From Myxococcus stipitatus (GTDB lineage Bacteria > Myxococcota > Myxococcia > Myxococcales > Myxococcaceae): a stretch of 64,000 nt of DNA. Below, piece by piece: positions 1 through 8,963 of this stretch. Every line of letters starts with the position of its first letter. Within the stretch, counting starts at the first letter, position 1. A program made the translations under genes and the position numbers. Where the stretch lies: NCBI RefSeq assembly GCF_038561935.1, contig NZ_CP102770.1:3968001-4032000 (forward strand). Direction: 5' to 3'. The notes beneath the pieces are model-generated. The model had not been told where the DNA came from and searched no databases. It saw nothing but the letters and a program-made list of their open reading frames with translations.

Positions 1-3000
1 CGTGTAAGGGTTCGAGCAAGGGGCAAGAGGGTCCTCTCCCAGCGCGCACTGGAATTGGACTCCGAAGTCGGTCGCGTCGTCGGTGGCCATCGAGAAGGTG
101 ACCGACGGAAGCGTACTGAGGCCCTCCGGAACGCCCGTCAGCACCGTCTTGGGCTTCTTGAGATCCATCTGGAGGGTGATGGAGGTCGAATCAACACTCT
201 GGTTGCCCGCCTTGTCGGTGGCCCAGACCTCGAATTTCAAACTTCCATGGTCGAGGAGTTGCTTCACATTCAACTCCCAACGGCCATCCTCCTTCGTCCG
301 GGTTGAACCGGCTTCGAGACCACCCAGCTCCGCGGTGATGGTGGTGTCCTTGTCTGCCCTTCCGGTGATGACTTGGAGGTCAGGCCCGAAGGTCTTGCCC
401 TCAAATCCGTCATCAATGCGTGGGGCTCCCGGTGCTTGCCGATCCACCGTGATGATGTGGGGAGGGGTCAAGAGGCCAGATTCCCTGTTGTAGCTGTCCT
501 TGCACTTCGTTTGAATCTTGTACTCGCCATTGGCCAGGTCCTCCTTGGGCGCGAAGGTCCACTTCACGCCTTGGATGGCGGCAGGCGAGGGATAGGGCAC
601 ATCGTTGAGGTAGATCGTTACGGTGGTGCACATCTTCTCAAGGGTGCCCTGGAGGGTGGGGCGCGGGTCCTTGGTGTAACTGTTGGTCGCCGGTGCCGTC
701 ACCGTGGGGATGACTGGAAGTACGAGGTTGATGGTGAAGTTGATCTTGTGAGGCTCTTGCTCTTCCCGACCTGCGCGGTCTTTGGCGTGTGCCTCCAGCG
801 TATGGGGACCACCCCCCAGGACGGAGGCCGGGTACTCCCAATTGCCATTGTCATCCGTGGTGATGATTTTGTCCTCAACCAGTTTCCCGTCCACCTTGAG
901 GAAGATCTCGCTCGCTTTCTCGGAGACCCCGCGAATGATAGGTGCGCCCTCGATAATGGTGCTGCCAGCGTCGGGTGAGGTGATGGTTGTCTCGGGTGGA
1001 TTCAAGTCTACGTAGAACGCAAGATCGGGCGACCAATTGCTATCATTGCCAGCCTTGTCGGTTGCACGAACCTTCGCCTTGTATGCTTGCGATTTCTCCG
1101 TGAGTGCCTGCGGAGACTGCATGCTCCATCTCGTGGTCCCTCCATCAAGCTCTCTCGATGCGGTTATGGCTGCAGCATCAGGCGGAGTAATCTCGAGCGT
1201 CACCTTGGCGACACCAGGCGGAAGGGTCCCCGTGAAGTCAGGGTTTGGTGTTATCGCGAACAGGCCTCCATCGGCCAATTGGATGGTTGGGGCATCCGGG
1301 GGGGTACGATCTACCTCGAGTTCAATGCCTGCATCAGGGAATGCACTGGTGTTGTTCGCCGGATCTGTGGCAGTGGCGACAACCAGGAATCTGCCCTGGT
1401 CAAGACTGAGGATTACTGGTGTCTCCCAGCTCCCTGCGGAGCCTGCGTCGAAGTCATTCTTCTCGACGAATGGGGCGTTGATGTCACTCAAGGATTTGAA
1501 CCAAATCCGCACGATGTTGGGGCCATCGGTCTTGACACGGAACTTCGTTCCGCCAGGGCCGACAATGGTGCCAGAGGCCGGGAACTCAATCTCGGGGATG
1601 GCCGGCGGAATGAGGTCGACCCGGAAGTCCGCAGTAGCGGGGCCGCCCAGGTTGTTTGCCTTGTCGAGCGAGTAGACCTCGAGGCGATAGTCGCCTCCGG
1701 TGAGAGGCGTCTCGGGAGTGAAGAACCATTTCCCGTCGCGCACCTCGGCGCCCGCGTCGTGGATTGATCCAATGTTGATTCTCACGCGGGATGCTTGGTC
1801 GGCGGTGCCCTCGAAGGTCAGGTCGGCGCGGTTCACCCAGTAGCCACCGGGGACCGTGATGCGAGGGGCAGGAGGAGGGGCCGTATCCACGGTAAACGAG
1901 TGTTCTCGAAGCAGGCTGGAGTTGCCCGCATCGTCGGTGGAGATGGCTTCCACTCGGACGAGGTCATCACGGAAGGTCCCAGGGGAGTCCATCATCCATC
2001 CCCCGTCGGGGTAGGCTTTGGTGGACCCGATACGGCCACCGTCGAAGTAGAGATCCACCATGGTGCCGGGCTCCGCGGAACCCGAGAAGTCTGGCGTCTG
2101 GTCGCTTATGTATGAACCCTCGGCAGGGACGCCAATCCTCGGTTGCGGCGGCTTCACGGTGTCCACCGAAAAGCTGCGACTACCCGCGTCACTCCTGTTT
2201 CCGGCGTCATCCGAGGCATAGGCCTGGACGGTGATGATCCCATCGTCGAGGGAGATGGAGTTCTCGACCTTCCATCCGCCGTCTGAGAACACCGTTGCGG
2301 TGCCGATGACGCCACCGTCAAGGTATGTGACGGTGACGTGGTGAAGAGGATCCGCCCCCCCGCTGAACTCCGGTGTGGAGTCGTTCACGAAGGAGTTCTC
2401 GCTCGGGAAGTCGACAGTGGGACTCCTGCTTGGGGGGACGAGGTCCACCTCGAAGGTGTGAACACTTGCATCGCTGGTATGCCCGGCATCATCGGTCGCT
2501 CTGGCCCAGAGTTCGACGGGGCCGTGCCCGAAGGACGCATCAGGAGCCGCGAATCGCCACCTGCCACCGCCGTCGGCGATGGCGGAGCCGACGAATCCGC
2601 CATCGGGAAAGGTGATCGAGACATGGCTGTCGGGACTGGTGGTTCCAGCGAACGGGGGTCGAGGGTTGTTGATGATGGAGCCTGCGACGGGGGTCTCAAT
2701 CCCTGGTGCCACCGGTGGAGTCAGGTCGACTGTGAAGCTTTGCTCATTGGGGGTGCTCTTGTTGCCGGCGCGATCTGTCGCGACCGCTTTCAAGGAATAG
2801 AGTGCCTCACCCAGGCTCATCCCCGTGGAGACAGACCATTTCTTGTCGGGACCGATCCTCGCTGAGTCCTCGAGCTCAGTGCCACCGAGGGTGACACTCA
2901 CGACAGCGCCTTCCTCGGCGCTACCCGAGATGGCGGTGATGGATTCCTTGAGGAACGCGTCAGCACCAGGGGACTGAATGGCGGGCGGGGCGGGGGCTTG

Positions 3001-5157
3001 GGTATCCACCTCGAATGCATGATCGCGGGGAATGCTGATGTTGCCTGCCTTGTCGGTGGCAATGGCCTGAATGGTGAGGACTCCACCATCAAAGGAGATC
3101 TTTGACGCCTCGATTCTCCACTCGCCATTCAGGTCGGCCGCGGTGTCGCCGACCTCGCTGCCCCCGTAGGTGAGGTATACGTGATGATGGGGTTCGGTGG
3201 TGCCCGCGAAGGCGGGCGTGGGGTCGTTCACCGAAGCGTCAGCAGCAGGGGTCGTGATGTTCGGCGGGGGAGGTTCTTCGAGATCCACAATGAAGCTGTG
3301 ACTGCTGGCGTCGCTGGTGTTGCCTGCGTCATCGCTGGCGGTCGCATACAGCGTGACGGGACCGTGTTCGAGCGCGACAGTCGAGGCATCGAGTTGCCAG
3401 CGTTGATTGTCGCCCGCCGTGGCAGTGCCGACGAGGCCGCCGTCAACAAAGGTGATGCGCACATGGCTGTTGGCGGCGGCGGTCCCGGCGAGGAATGGAG
3501 TGGGGTCATTCAGTTCCGTGCCCGCATCCGGCGTATCCATCTCAGGAACGCGAGGTGCGGTCAGGTCCACGAAGAATCTGTGTTCATCCGAGCTGGGACC
3601 GACCTCCTGTGCATCATCGAGGCCGATGGCCTGCACGACGACTTCACCTTCGTTGAAGTCCCTATTGGGTTCCAGCGACCAGGTCGTGCCAGTCACAGGC
3701 GCTTCGCCCAGGTCCACTCCGTTCTGTGTGACTCGCACCTTGACCGCGTCCTCGGCTGTTCCCGAAATTGTCGGACGGCGCGAGTTGAGTTCCTGATTCG
3801 CTGTGGGCAGCAGAATGGTGGGCTTCTTGGGCTTCAACAGGGAGTCCACCGTGAAGAAGACGGGCGTGGATGACTCACTGGCGAGTCCTTCGTGCTGGGC
3901 GAATGCAGTGATTTGATACGTACCATCGGCGAGTGGCGTGGGAACCACGAGCGAGAAGGCGCCGGTTTCGTCCACCTGGGTCTGGGGGAGTTCCGTCTCG
4001 CTCAACGACGGGTTTTCGGCATCCGCCAGGCTCAGGATGACGGACGCCCCAGGGTCTCCAAATCCAGTCACTCGCGGCGTCGGACCCTTGAGTCGAGCCC
4101 CATCCTTCGGAGTGGTGACCACCGGCTCCCCTGGAAAGCTCAGGGCGTGATTCATCAAGACATGCGCACCCATGTCGCCACTCGACTCGCCAGAAGCTCG
4201 GGCTTGTGCGTCCTGCTCCTGCACGGGGCAGCCCTCCAGCGCACCCGCCTGCAACAGGACCGTGCCTCCGCCGATAACCCCCTGCGCACCGGACAGCCAC
4301 GGCGAGCCGCTCGGGGCTCCCTGCACACTCAGGACCTCGCACTCGGCACGCTCGACCAGTCGCGCGGAGATGCTGCCTCCTCCTGGCGCCCCTTCACCAG
4401 CCAAACCCTTGGCCTCGATTCGGCCCGCTCCCGTGAGCGCATGCGCACGGAAGAAGATGGCGCCACCACCGCCCATGGGCAGACGGCGCAGCAACACATC
4501 CTGGGAGACGGGCTCACACGTTCCACCGAGGTCCGCGCATCCCGTGAGCGACTCAGCCGACTCGCTGGCCCAGCCCTGCTGGAACCCCGCGCCACTCGCG
4601 GTGATGACGCCGTTGTTGTGCAGAGTCCCATCGACCAGGAACGCCACCACGCCACCCGTGGACCCATCCCAGTTCCGCGCCTTGATTTCACCCATCGGGT
4701 GGACCGTGACGCTCTTGAACTCGGGGACCCGGATGACCTGGGTATACGGCGCCGCGAAGTCATTGCGCAGCGGCCTTGTCAGCGTCAGCGTCCGGCCAAA
4801 CGCTTTCTCCACGCGCGCCATCTCCCACTTGCCGACGGGACTCTCGTCGAACAGGGGCAGGGTGAACGCCATGAACGACGACGCGGGCACGGGACCCACG
4901 TCCCGCATCTGCAACACCATCACCAGGTCGCCGTCATCGAAGCCCTGGAGCGTGTCGAGCCGAATCTCCCGGTCCCCCTTGTTCACGGGGGCCACCACCG
5001 CCGCATAGCTGTTGATGACCCGGCTTTCGTTGCCCTGGACCGTGAGCGCTTTGTCGCGCCCCGCGCCCAACCCGAAGACATCCGCCTCGGCGAACGCAGG
5101 GAGCGCGCCCAGGGCCACGGCGCAAGTCAGGACTCTTATCCATCCGAGTGTTCTCAT
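1..5157 (-). CDS. Giant secreted protein with about 14 tandem Ig-like domains (AgmC-like), 3' end cut by window edge
   Basis: The reverse strand stays open from the ATG at 5157 to base 1 (1719 codons, no stop). It starts MRTLGWIRVL and has a signal peptide ending near AFAEA. About 300 residues of secreted N-terminal domain follow, including a glycine-rich stretch around 4450-4480. After that come about 14 repeats of 90-100 residues. Each opens with a VD(L/T)xPPxxPxI-type strand and contains a GT/SGxA turn and an (A/S)xDxAGNxS motif. The domain boundaries fall near 3842, 3567, 3281, 3003, 2727, 2443, 2158, 1884, 1615, 1310, 1005, 725, 441 and 162. This is the layout of bacterial Ig-like cell-surface proteins. 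In myxobacteria such proteins have been annotated as gliding-motility protein AgmC; that name is tentative here. The start overlaps the OmpA gene stop (ATGA), so the two are probably translationally coupled and may work together at the outer surface. Confidence 0.85.
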   Translation of the reverse strand, partial: MRTLGWIRVLTCAVALGALPAFAEADVFGLGAGRDKALTVQGNESRVINSYAAVVAPVNKGDREIRLDTLQGFDDGDLVMVLQMRDVGPVPASSFMAFTLPLFDESPVGKWEMARVEKAFGRTLTLTRPLRNDFAAPYTQVIRVPEFKSVTVHPMGEIKARNWDGSTGGVVAFLVDGTLHNNGVITASGAGFQQGWASESAESLTGCADLGGTCEPVSQDVLLRRLPMGGGGAIFFRAHALTGAGRIEAKGLAGEGAPGGGSISARLVERAECEVLSVQGAPSGSPWLSGAQGVIGGGTVLLQAGALEGCPVQEQDAQARASGESSGDMGAHVLMNHALSFPGEPVVTTPKDGARLKGPTPRVTGFGDPGASVILSLADAENPSLSETELPQTQVDETGAFSLVVPTPLADGTYQITAFAQHEGLASESSTPVFFTVDSLLKPKKPTILLPTANQELNSRRPTISGTAEDAVKVRVTQNGVDLGEAPVTGTTWSLEPNRDFNEGEVVVQAIGLDDAQEVGPSSDEHRFFVDLTAPRVPEMDTPDAGTELNDPTPFLAGTAAANSHVRITFVDGGLVGTATAGDNQRWQLDASTVALEHGPVTLYATASDDAGNTSDASSHSFIVDLEEPPPPNITTPAADASVNDPTPAFAGTTEPHHHVYLTYGGSEVGDTAADLNGEWRIEASKISFDGGVLTIQAIATDKAGNISIPRDHAFEVDTQAPAPPAIQSPGADAFLKESITAISGSAEEGAVVSVTLGGTELEDSARIGPDKKWSVSTGMSLGEALYSLKAVATDRAGNKSTPNEQSFTVDLTPPVAPGIETPVAGSIINNPRPPFAGTTSPDSHVSITFPDGGFVGSAIADGGGRWRFAAPDASFGHGPVELWARATDDAGHTSDASVHTFEVDLVPPSRSPTVDFPSENSFVNDSTPEFSGGADPLHHVTVTYLDGGVIGTATVFSDGGWKVENSISLDDGIITVQAYASDDAGNRSDAGSRSFSVDTVKPPQPRIGVPAEGSYISDQTPDFSGSAEPGTMVDLYFDGGRIGSTKAYPDGGWMMDSPGTFRDDLVRVEAISTDDAGNSSLLREHSFTVDTAPPPAPRITVPGGYWVNRADLTFEGTADQASRVRINIGSIHDAGAEVRDGKWFFTPETPLTGGDYRLEVYSLDKANNLGGPATADFRVDLIPPAIPEIEFPASGTIVGPGGTKFRVKTDGPNIVRIWFKSLSDINAPFVEKNDFDAGSAGSWETPVILSLDQGRFLVVATATDPANNTSAFPDAGIELEVDRTPPDAPTIQLADGGLFAITPNPDFTGTLPPGVAKVTLEITPPDAAAITASRELDGGTTRWSMQSPQALTEKSQAYKAKVRATDKAGNDSNWSPDLAFYVDLNPPETTITSPDAGSTIIEGAPIIRGVSEKASEIFLKVDGKLVEDKIITTDDNGNWEYPASVLGGGPHTLEAHAKDRAGREEQEPHKINFTINLVLPVIPTVTAPATNSYTKDPRPTLQGTLEKMCTTVTIYLNDVPYPSPAAIQGVKWTFAPKEDLANGEYKIQTKCKDSYNRESGLLTPPHIITVDRQAPGAPRIDDGFEGKTFGPDLQVITGRADKDTTITAELGGLEAGSTRTKEDGRWELNVKQLLDHGSLKFEVWATDKAGNQSVDSTSITLQMDLKKPKTVLTGVPEGLSTLPSVTFSMATDDATDFGVQFQCALGEDPLAPCSNPYT

Positions 5158-6581
5158 GGTGTCGGTTCCTGGGTCGTAGGCAGCATGAGGAGGAGCTCGA
5201 CCCTGCGGTTTCGCTCACGGCCCTCGGGCGTGCTGTTGGTCTGGGCGGGGTGCTGGGGGCCGAAGCTCCGCAGCCGCAGCTTGTTGGGCGGTACCCCGTG
5301 CTCCACGAGGTAACGCCATACCGCCTCCGCCCGGTCCCGCCCCAGGCGTGGGTTGAGCGTCTCCGCTCGTGAGTCATCCGTGTGTCCATCCACGGTCATC
5401 AACGCGACCGAGGGATTCGTCAGCATCATCTCCACGGCGCGATCCAGGTCCGCGAGCTCCGTGGGAAGCTCCGCGCTGGCCGTGCGGAAGTACACCTTCC
5501 CCTCGAGCACGAAGCGGTCCCTGGCCACGTTGGCGATGGGCGAGGTCTCACCCGGGCCTGGAATCAGCGACGCCTGACTCCCTCGCGCCTCTCCCGGTCT
5601 CCGCCCTGAGCCGGGCAGGGGAAGGGGCACGGATTCATGCACGATGCTCGAATCCGAGTCGGGCCGCGTGTCCTCGCCCAGCAGGTAGGAGAACGACACG
5701 CCGGCGACCAACCGGAAGAGGGGGATGCCGGGCTCCGAGCCCAGTCCCAAGCCTCCCAGCGCGAACAGCTCCACGCCCTCCCTCGGCGTGTAGCGAGCAC
5801 CTCCGAGGAGCTCCACCGCACCTTCTGCCTGCTTGAAGGAGAGCCCCGCGTTCAGCGAGACCTCGCCCCTGAGCGGGCCCTCCGTGGTCATCAAGCCCGC
5901 GCCCAGTCGAAGCTCCGAGCCGATCTCCCGCGCCTCCAGGTTCTCGGCGTTGATGGTGGCCGTGGACCTCAGCAGGGTGCCTATTTCAAACGACGGGGCG
6001 AGGATGGAACCCAGGCTTCCGCCCACCATCACCCGTGCGAGGACACTCGTATTCGAAGAGCGGGCCAGGGCCCCTTCCGTCCCGAAGGGCAGTGCCACGC
6101 CGACCTCCGCGGCGAGATCCACCGAGTCATCTCCCTCCGTCCTCAGGATGGCCACCCGAGCCCCCACTCGAGGCGAGCCCAATCCGGTCCGCGTCGGCGC
6201 CGTCAGCCCCTGCGCGTCCAGGCTCTCGCCCTCGCGCTGGGTCAGCACGGGCACTCGCACGTCGAGCTGCAGCCGGGAGCTCAAGCCCAGGCCCACCGAG
6301 AGCACACCGGTGGATCGGCTGCGCAACAGGGGAATCGTCTCCCCACCGTCGTTGATGGTCAGCGGCTCGTGTTGATAGTGGCCGAGCAACATCACCCGAA
6401 GCTCACCGTCACGCAGGATGGTGCCCCCCCCCGTCGCGAGGGGCCCCGGGCCCGGGTTCACCTCCAGGCGCTCCAGGATGAAGTCCGGCAAAGGCACTGA
6501 CCCCTGGGCCAAGGCCCCTGGAGCCAGCAGCAAGGCCGCCAGCGTTCCCAGCCGCTGCCACCATGCGCACCCACCACTCAT
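5154..6581 (-). CDS. OmpA-family outer membrane beta-barrel protein
   Basis: The protein has 475 aa with a signal peptide (LLLAPGALAQG). A central region of amphipathic strands of about 280 residues is consistent with a beta-barrel. A Pro/Gly/Ser linker follows, then a C-terminal OmpA-like peptidoglycan-binding domain (about residues 360-470). That domain shows DGHTD, the LGRDRAEAV helix, LRLRSFG and the closing NRRVELLL motif. OmpA_C domains bind diaminopimelate-peptidoglycan and anchor the outer membrane to the wall. Its TGA overlaps the ATG of the Ig-repeat gene, so the two form an operon. It probably acts as an anchor or exit port for that partner; this is inferred from position only. The ATG at 6581 precedes a normal signal peptide. 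Confidence 0.88.
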   Translation of the reverse strand: MSGGCAWWQRLGTLAALLLAPGALAQGSVPLPDFILERLEVNPGPGPLATGGGTILRDGELRVMLLGHYQHEPLTINDGGETIPLLRSRSTGVLSVGLGLSSRLQLDVRVPVLTQREGESLDAQGLTAPTRTGLGSPRVGARVAILRTEGDDSVDLAAEVGVALPFGTEGALARSSNTSVLARVMVGGSLGSILAPSFEIGTLLRSTATINAENLEAREIGSELRLGAGLMTTEGPLRGEVSLNAGLSFKQAEGAVELLGGARYTPREGVELFALGGLGLGSEPGIPLFRLVAGVSFSYLLGEDTRPDSDSSIVHESVPLPLPGSGRRPGEARGSQASLIPGPGETSPIANVARDRFVLEGKVYFRTASAELPTELADLDRAVEMMLTNPSVALMTVDGHTDDSRAETLNPRLGRDRAEAVWRYLVEHGVPPNKLRLRSFGPQHPAQTNSTPEGRERNRRVELLLMLPTTQEPTP

Positions 6582-6835
6582 CCGCGTCCCGTGGCGCGCG
6601 ACAGCCAGAGGTGCTCATGCGGGAGACAGCCCGCGGACACGCGCCGGCTGACGCCCGGAGCAAGCCACGTACCAGTAGGGGCTGAGTCGAGCGGGCCTCA
6701 CGGGGCCGAGCCGCCTGCGTGCCGGTGGAACGCGGCTGCGTCCTGACGGACCGCACCCCAAGGGCTCCAGGGCCGATTTTCAGGGGCGGGACGTGATTTC
6801 CCGCTGGCACGGAACGGGCAAGTGCTCGCGGCCAC

Positions 6836-8764
6836 ATGGCGTTCCAGGAACGACTCGCGCTGTCCCTCTCCCTGGCCATGGGCGGGCGGACCTTCACGAT
6901 TCCGGGCGGGCAGGTGGAGTCCTTCACCTTCCAACTGCTTGCGCATGGCTTCTCGGCGGCGGTGAGCTTCTGGACCGGGCTGGAGAAGGATGACGCGCCG
7001 CTCTTCACCGCGTTCGCCCAGCCAGACCTCCTCGATGTGAAGCTGAGCATCTCGGGCGGCTACCCCATCCCCGAGCCTCCGCCGAAGCCACTAATCCTCC
7101 ATGGCCTCGCCCGGAGCCGCGCCCTGGAGGCGAGGACCCACGGAACGTTGGACGGCGCACCCGTGCGCTTCCGCCGCTACACGGTGGAGTTCGAGGACGC
7201 CGCCCAGGTCCTCTGGCGCCAGCACCGCCCCACCGAGCTGCGCACGGAAGCGACCCTCGCGGACCTGCTCACGGAGCACTCGGCGGGTGCGTTCAAGCTC
7301 GACTGCGACTGGGACGTGCTCGATGAGAAGCGACCGCTCATCTGCCTCGCGCTGGGAGAGGACGCCCCGGGGGTGAGCTTCCACGACTTCGTCGCGTGGC
7401 TGGTGGAGTCACGCGGCGGCGTGTGGACCTATGACTTCGTGAAGGACCGCTACGCGCTGCTCGGGCGGAAGGCCCCCCTGGGCAAGGCCGCGCCCCTGTC
7501 CTGGGAGAAGGTCGCGCAGGTGGAGGTGGTGGTGCCCGCGCTGCCTCGGCATGCGGCGCGAGTCCTCAATGCATCCGCGCTTCAGCCCTCCACGCTGGAG
7601 CTTCCCGCCACCGTGGCGGTCGCGGGCGTCCAGCAGGACCACCTGGTGCGCACGCCCATCGTGTCGCAGGTGGAGCAACGGCAGACCTTGGAGGGCTCGC
7701 GCGTGCGAGTTCCCCAGCGTCGCCTGCGCCTCTCCTTCCGTCACTACCCCACCGTGGCGGTGAGCCCGGGAGCGGGGATTCGACTGGAAGGGAAGCGGTG
7801 GGGAACGACGGCGGTGGGGACAGGGGAGGACCTGCGCTCGGTGGAGCTCACGATGTCGGCGCGGACGCTCAACGAAGGGCCGCACGTGGGCTTGCAGATG
7901 CAGGATGCGGGCTTCGAGGTCGACATGTCCCTGCTGCTGGAGCGCGTGGGGGACACGACGGTGACGGTGCCCGCGCATCGGGTGCCTCGCTATCCGATTC
8001 ACGTCGAAGGCAAGGTGCTCAGTCCCGGGGGCGGCGAGAAGGACCGCATCTACCTCCTGTCCGAGGACAAGAAGACGTCCGTGCTCACCTGGCGCGTCAC
8101 GGTTCCCCTCTGGAACAAGGTCGTGAGCGTGCCGGCCGAACCGGGGTTCTTCCCGGGGCACTTCTACTTCCCGCCGTACAAGAACGCGCGGGTGATGGTG
8201 GAGCTGCACTTCGACCGTGCGGAGCTGCATCGGCACCTCGATTGGGCGGATGCGGCGCGGCTGCCTCAGGCGGGGCAGGGGGATGGTCTGTTGCTGGGGA
8301 AGAACGACACCAGCCAGACCTCCATCACCCACGACTACCAGGACGCCAAGCCCGTGTGGCACCTGCGCCGTGTCTCCGGCGCGGACACCGAGACGGTGCG
8401 CATGGCCGAAGGGGTCATGATGTTCCGCACCAAGGAGGAGCCCGGGGCCTCCTCCGCGGCGCCGACCTTCGATGTCTCTCCGCAGGTGGAGACGGCTCGC
8501 GCGGACCTGTCGTCGGGCGTGGGCGGCGCGATGGGGGAGACCACCGCCGCGTATCGCGTTGCCTCCGGGGCTTCGCAGGCGAAGTTGGATGGCGCCACCT
8601 CGGAGACACAAGCCGCACTCGAGGAGGCGCAGGCGAAGGTGAGCGCGAAGGTCTCCGAGACGCGCTCCGAGCTCAAGGGTGCCTTGTCTGGACTCGAGGG
8701 ACGCACTTCCTCGCTGACGAGTGCCGCCGCCGAAGCTCGGGCCGCGCTGGAGGCACTCAAGTGA
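6836..8764 (+). CDS. vgrG: VgrG/gp27-like T6SS spike protein with hendecad-repeat C-terminal tail
   Basis: The protein has 642 aa. Residues 1 to about 540 align by eye along their whole length with the VgrG inside the T6SS operon (18007-19656). Shared blocks include the early GGxVxSFxFxL block, the SFHDFxxWxVxxRxGVxxYDF block, HLVRTPIxxQV, and PLWNxxVxxPxxPxxxPGHFYFPxYKxxRV. VgrG trimers form the puncturing tip that sits on the Hcp tube. Unlike the operon copy, it continues for about 95 residues (8483-8764) as Ala/Glu/Ser-rich helix in an unbroken 11-residue period. The next gene carries the same period. It lies outside the T6SS operon, on the opposite strand and converging on it. It could be an orphan VgrG delivering its own cargo. 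The ribosome-binding site is weak, so the start is chosen by homology to the paralogue. Confidence 0.8.
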   Translation: MAFQERLALSLSLAMGGRTFTIPGGQVESFTFQLLAHGFSAAVSFWTGLEKDDAPLFTAFAQPDLLDVKLSISGGYPIPEPPPKPLILHGLARSRALEARTHGTLDGAPVRFRRYTVEFEDAAQVLWRQHRPTELRTEATLADLLTEHSAGAFKLDCDWDVLDEKRPLICLALGEDAPGVSFHDFVAWLVESRGGVWTYDFVKDRYALLGRKAPLGKAAPLSWEKVAQVEVVVPALPRHAARVLNASALQPSTLELPATVAVAGVQQDHLVRTPIVSQVEQRQTLEGSRVRVPQRRLRLSFRHYPTVAVSPGAGIRLEGKRWGTTAVGTGEDLRSVELTMSARTLNEGPHVGLQMQDAGFEVDMSLLLERVGDTTVTVPAHRVPRYPIHVEGKVLSPGGGEKDRIYLLSEDKKTSVLTWRVTVPLWNKVVSVPAEPGFFPGHFYFPPYKNARVMVELHFDRAELHRHLDWADAARLPQAGQGDGLLLGKNDTSQTSITHDYQDAKPVWHLRRVSGADTETVRMAEGVMMFRTKEEPGASSAAPTFDVSPQVETARADLSSGVGGAMGETTAAYRVASGASQAKLDGATSETQAALEEAQAKVSAKVSETRSELKGALSGLEGRTSSLTSAAAEARAALEALK

Positions 8765-8963
8765 GGCAAGGCTTTCGAAATGAATCGCCGCGCGAATCGA
8801 GAGGCCCGTATGGCTGCCGAGGGCAGTTTCGTGGGGCGGGGCCCATCGCCCCGCGGAGCACGATGGCCGTGGATGGGGCGCGCCTGAGGGGGGAGAGCGC
8901 CCTGGCTCCTCTCGCCGTGATGGAGCCGCGTTGGCAGGGCCAGGTCGAGACGGAGGTCGGACG

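Noticed and set aside
3892..5313. Long plus-strand open frame over the Ig-repeat gene
   Set aside because: Its residues are Arg/His-rich shadow sequence. The minus strand shows a continuous signal peptide and Ig-like repeats in the same DNA.
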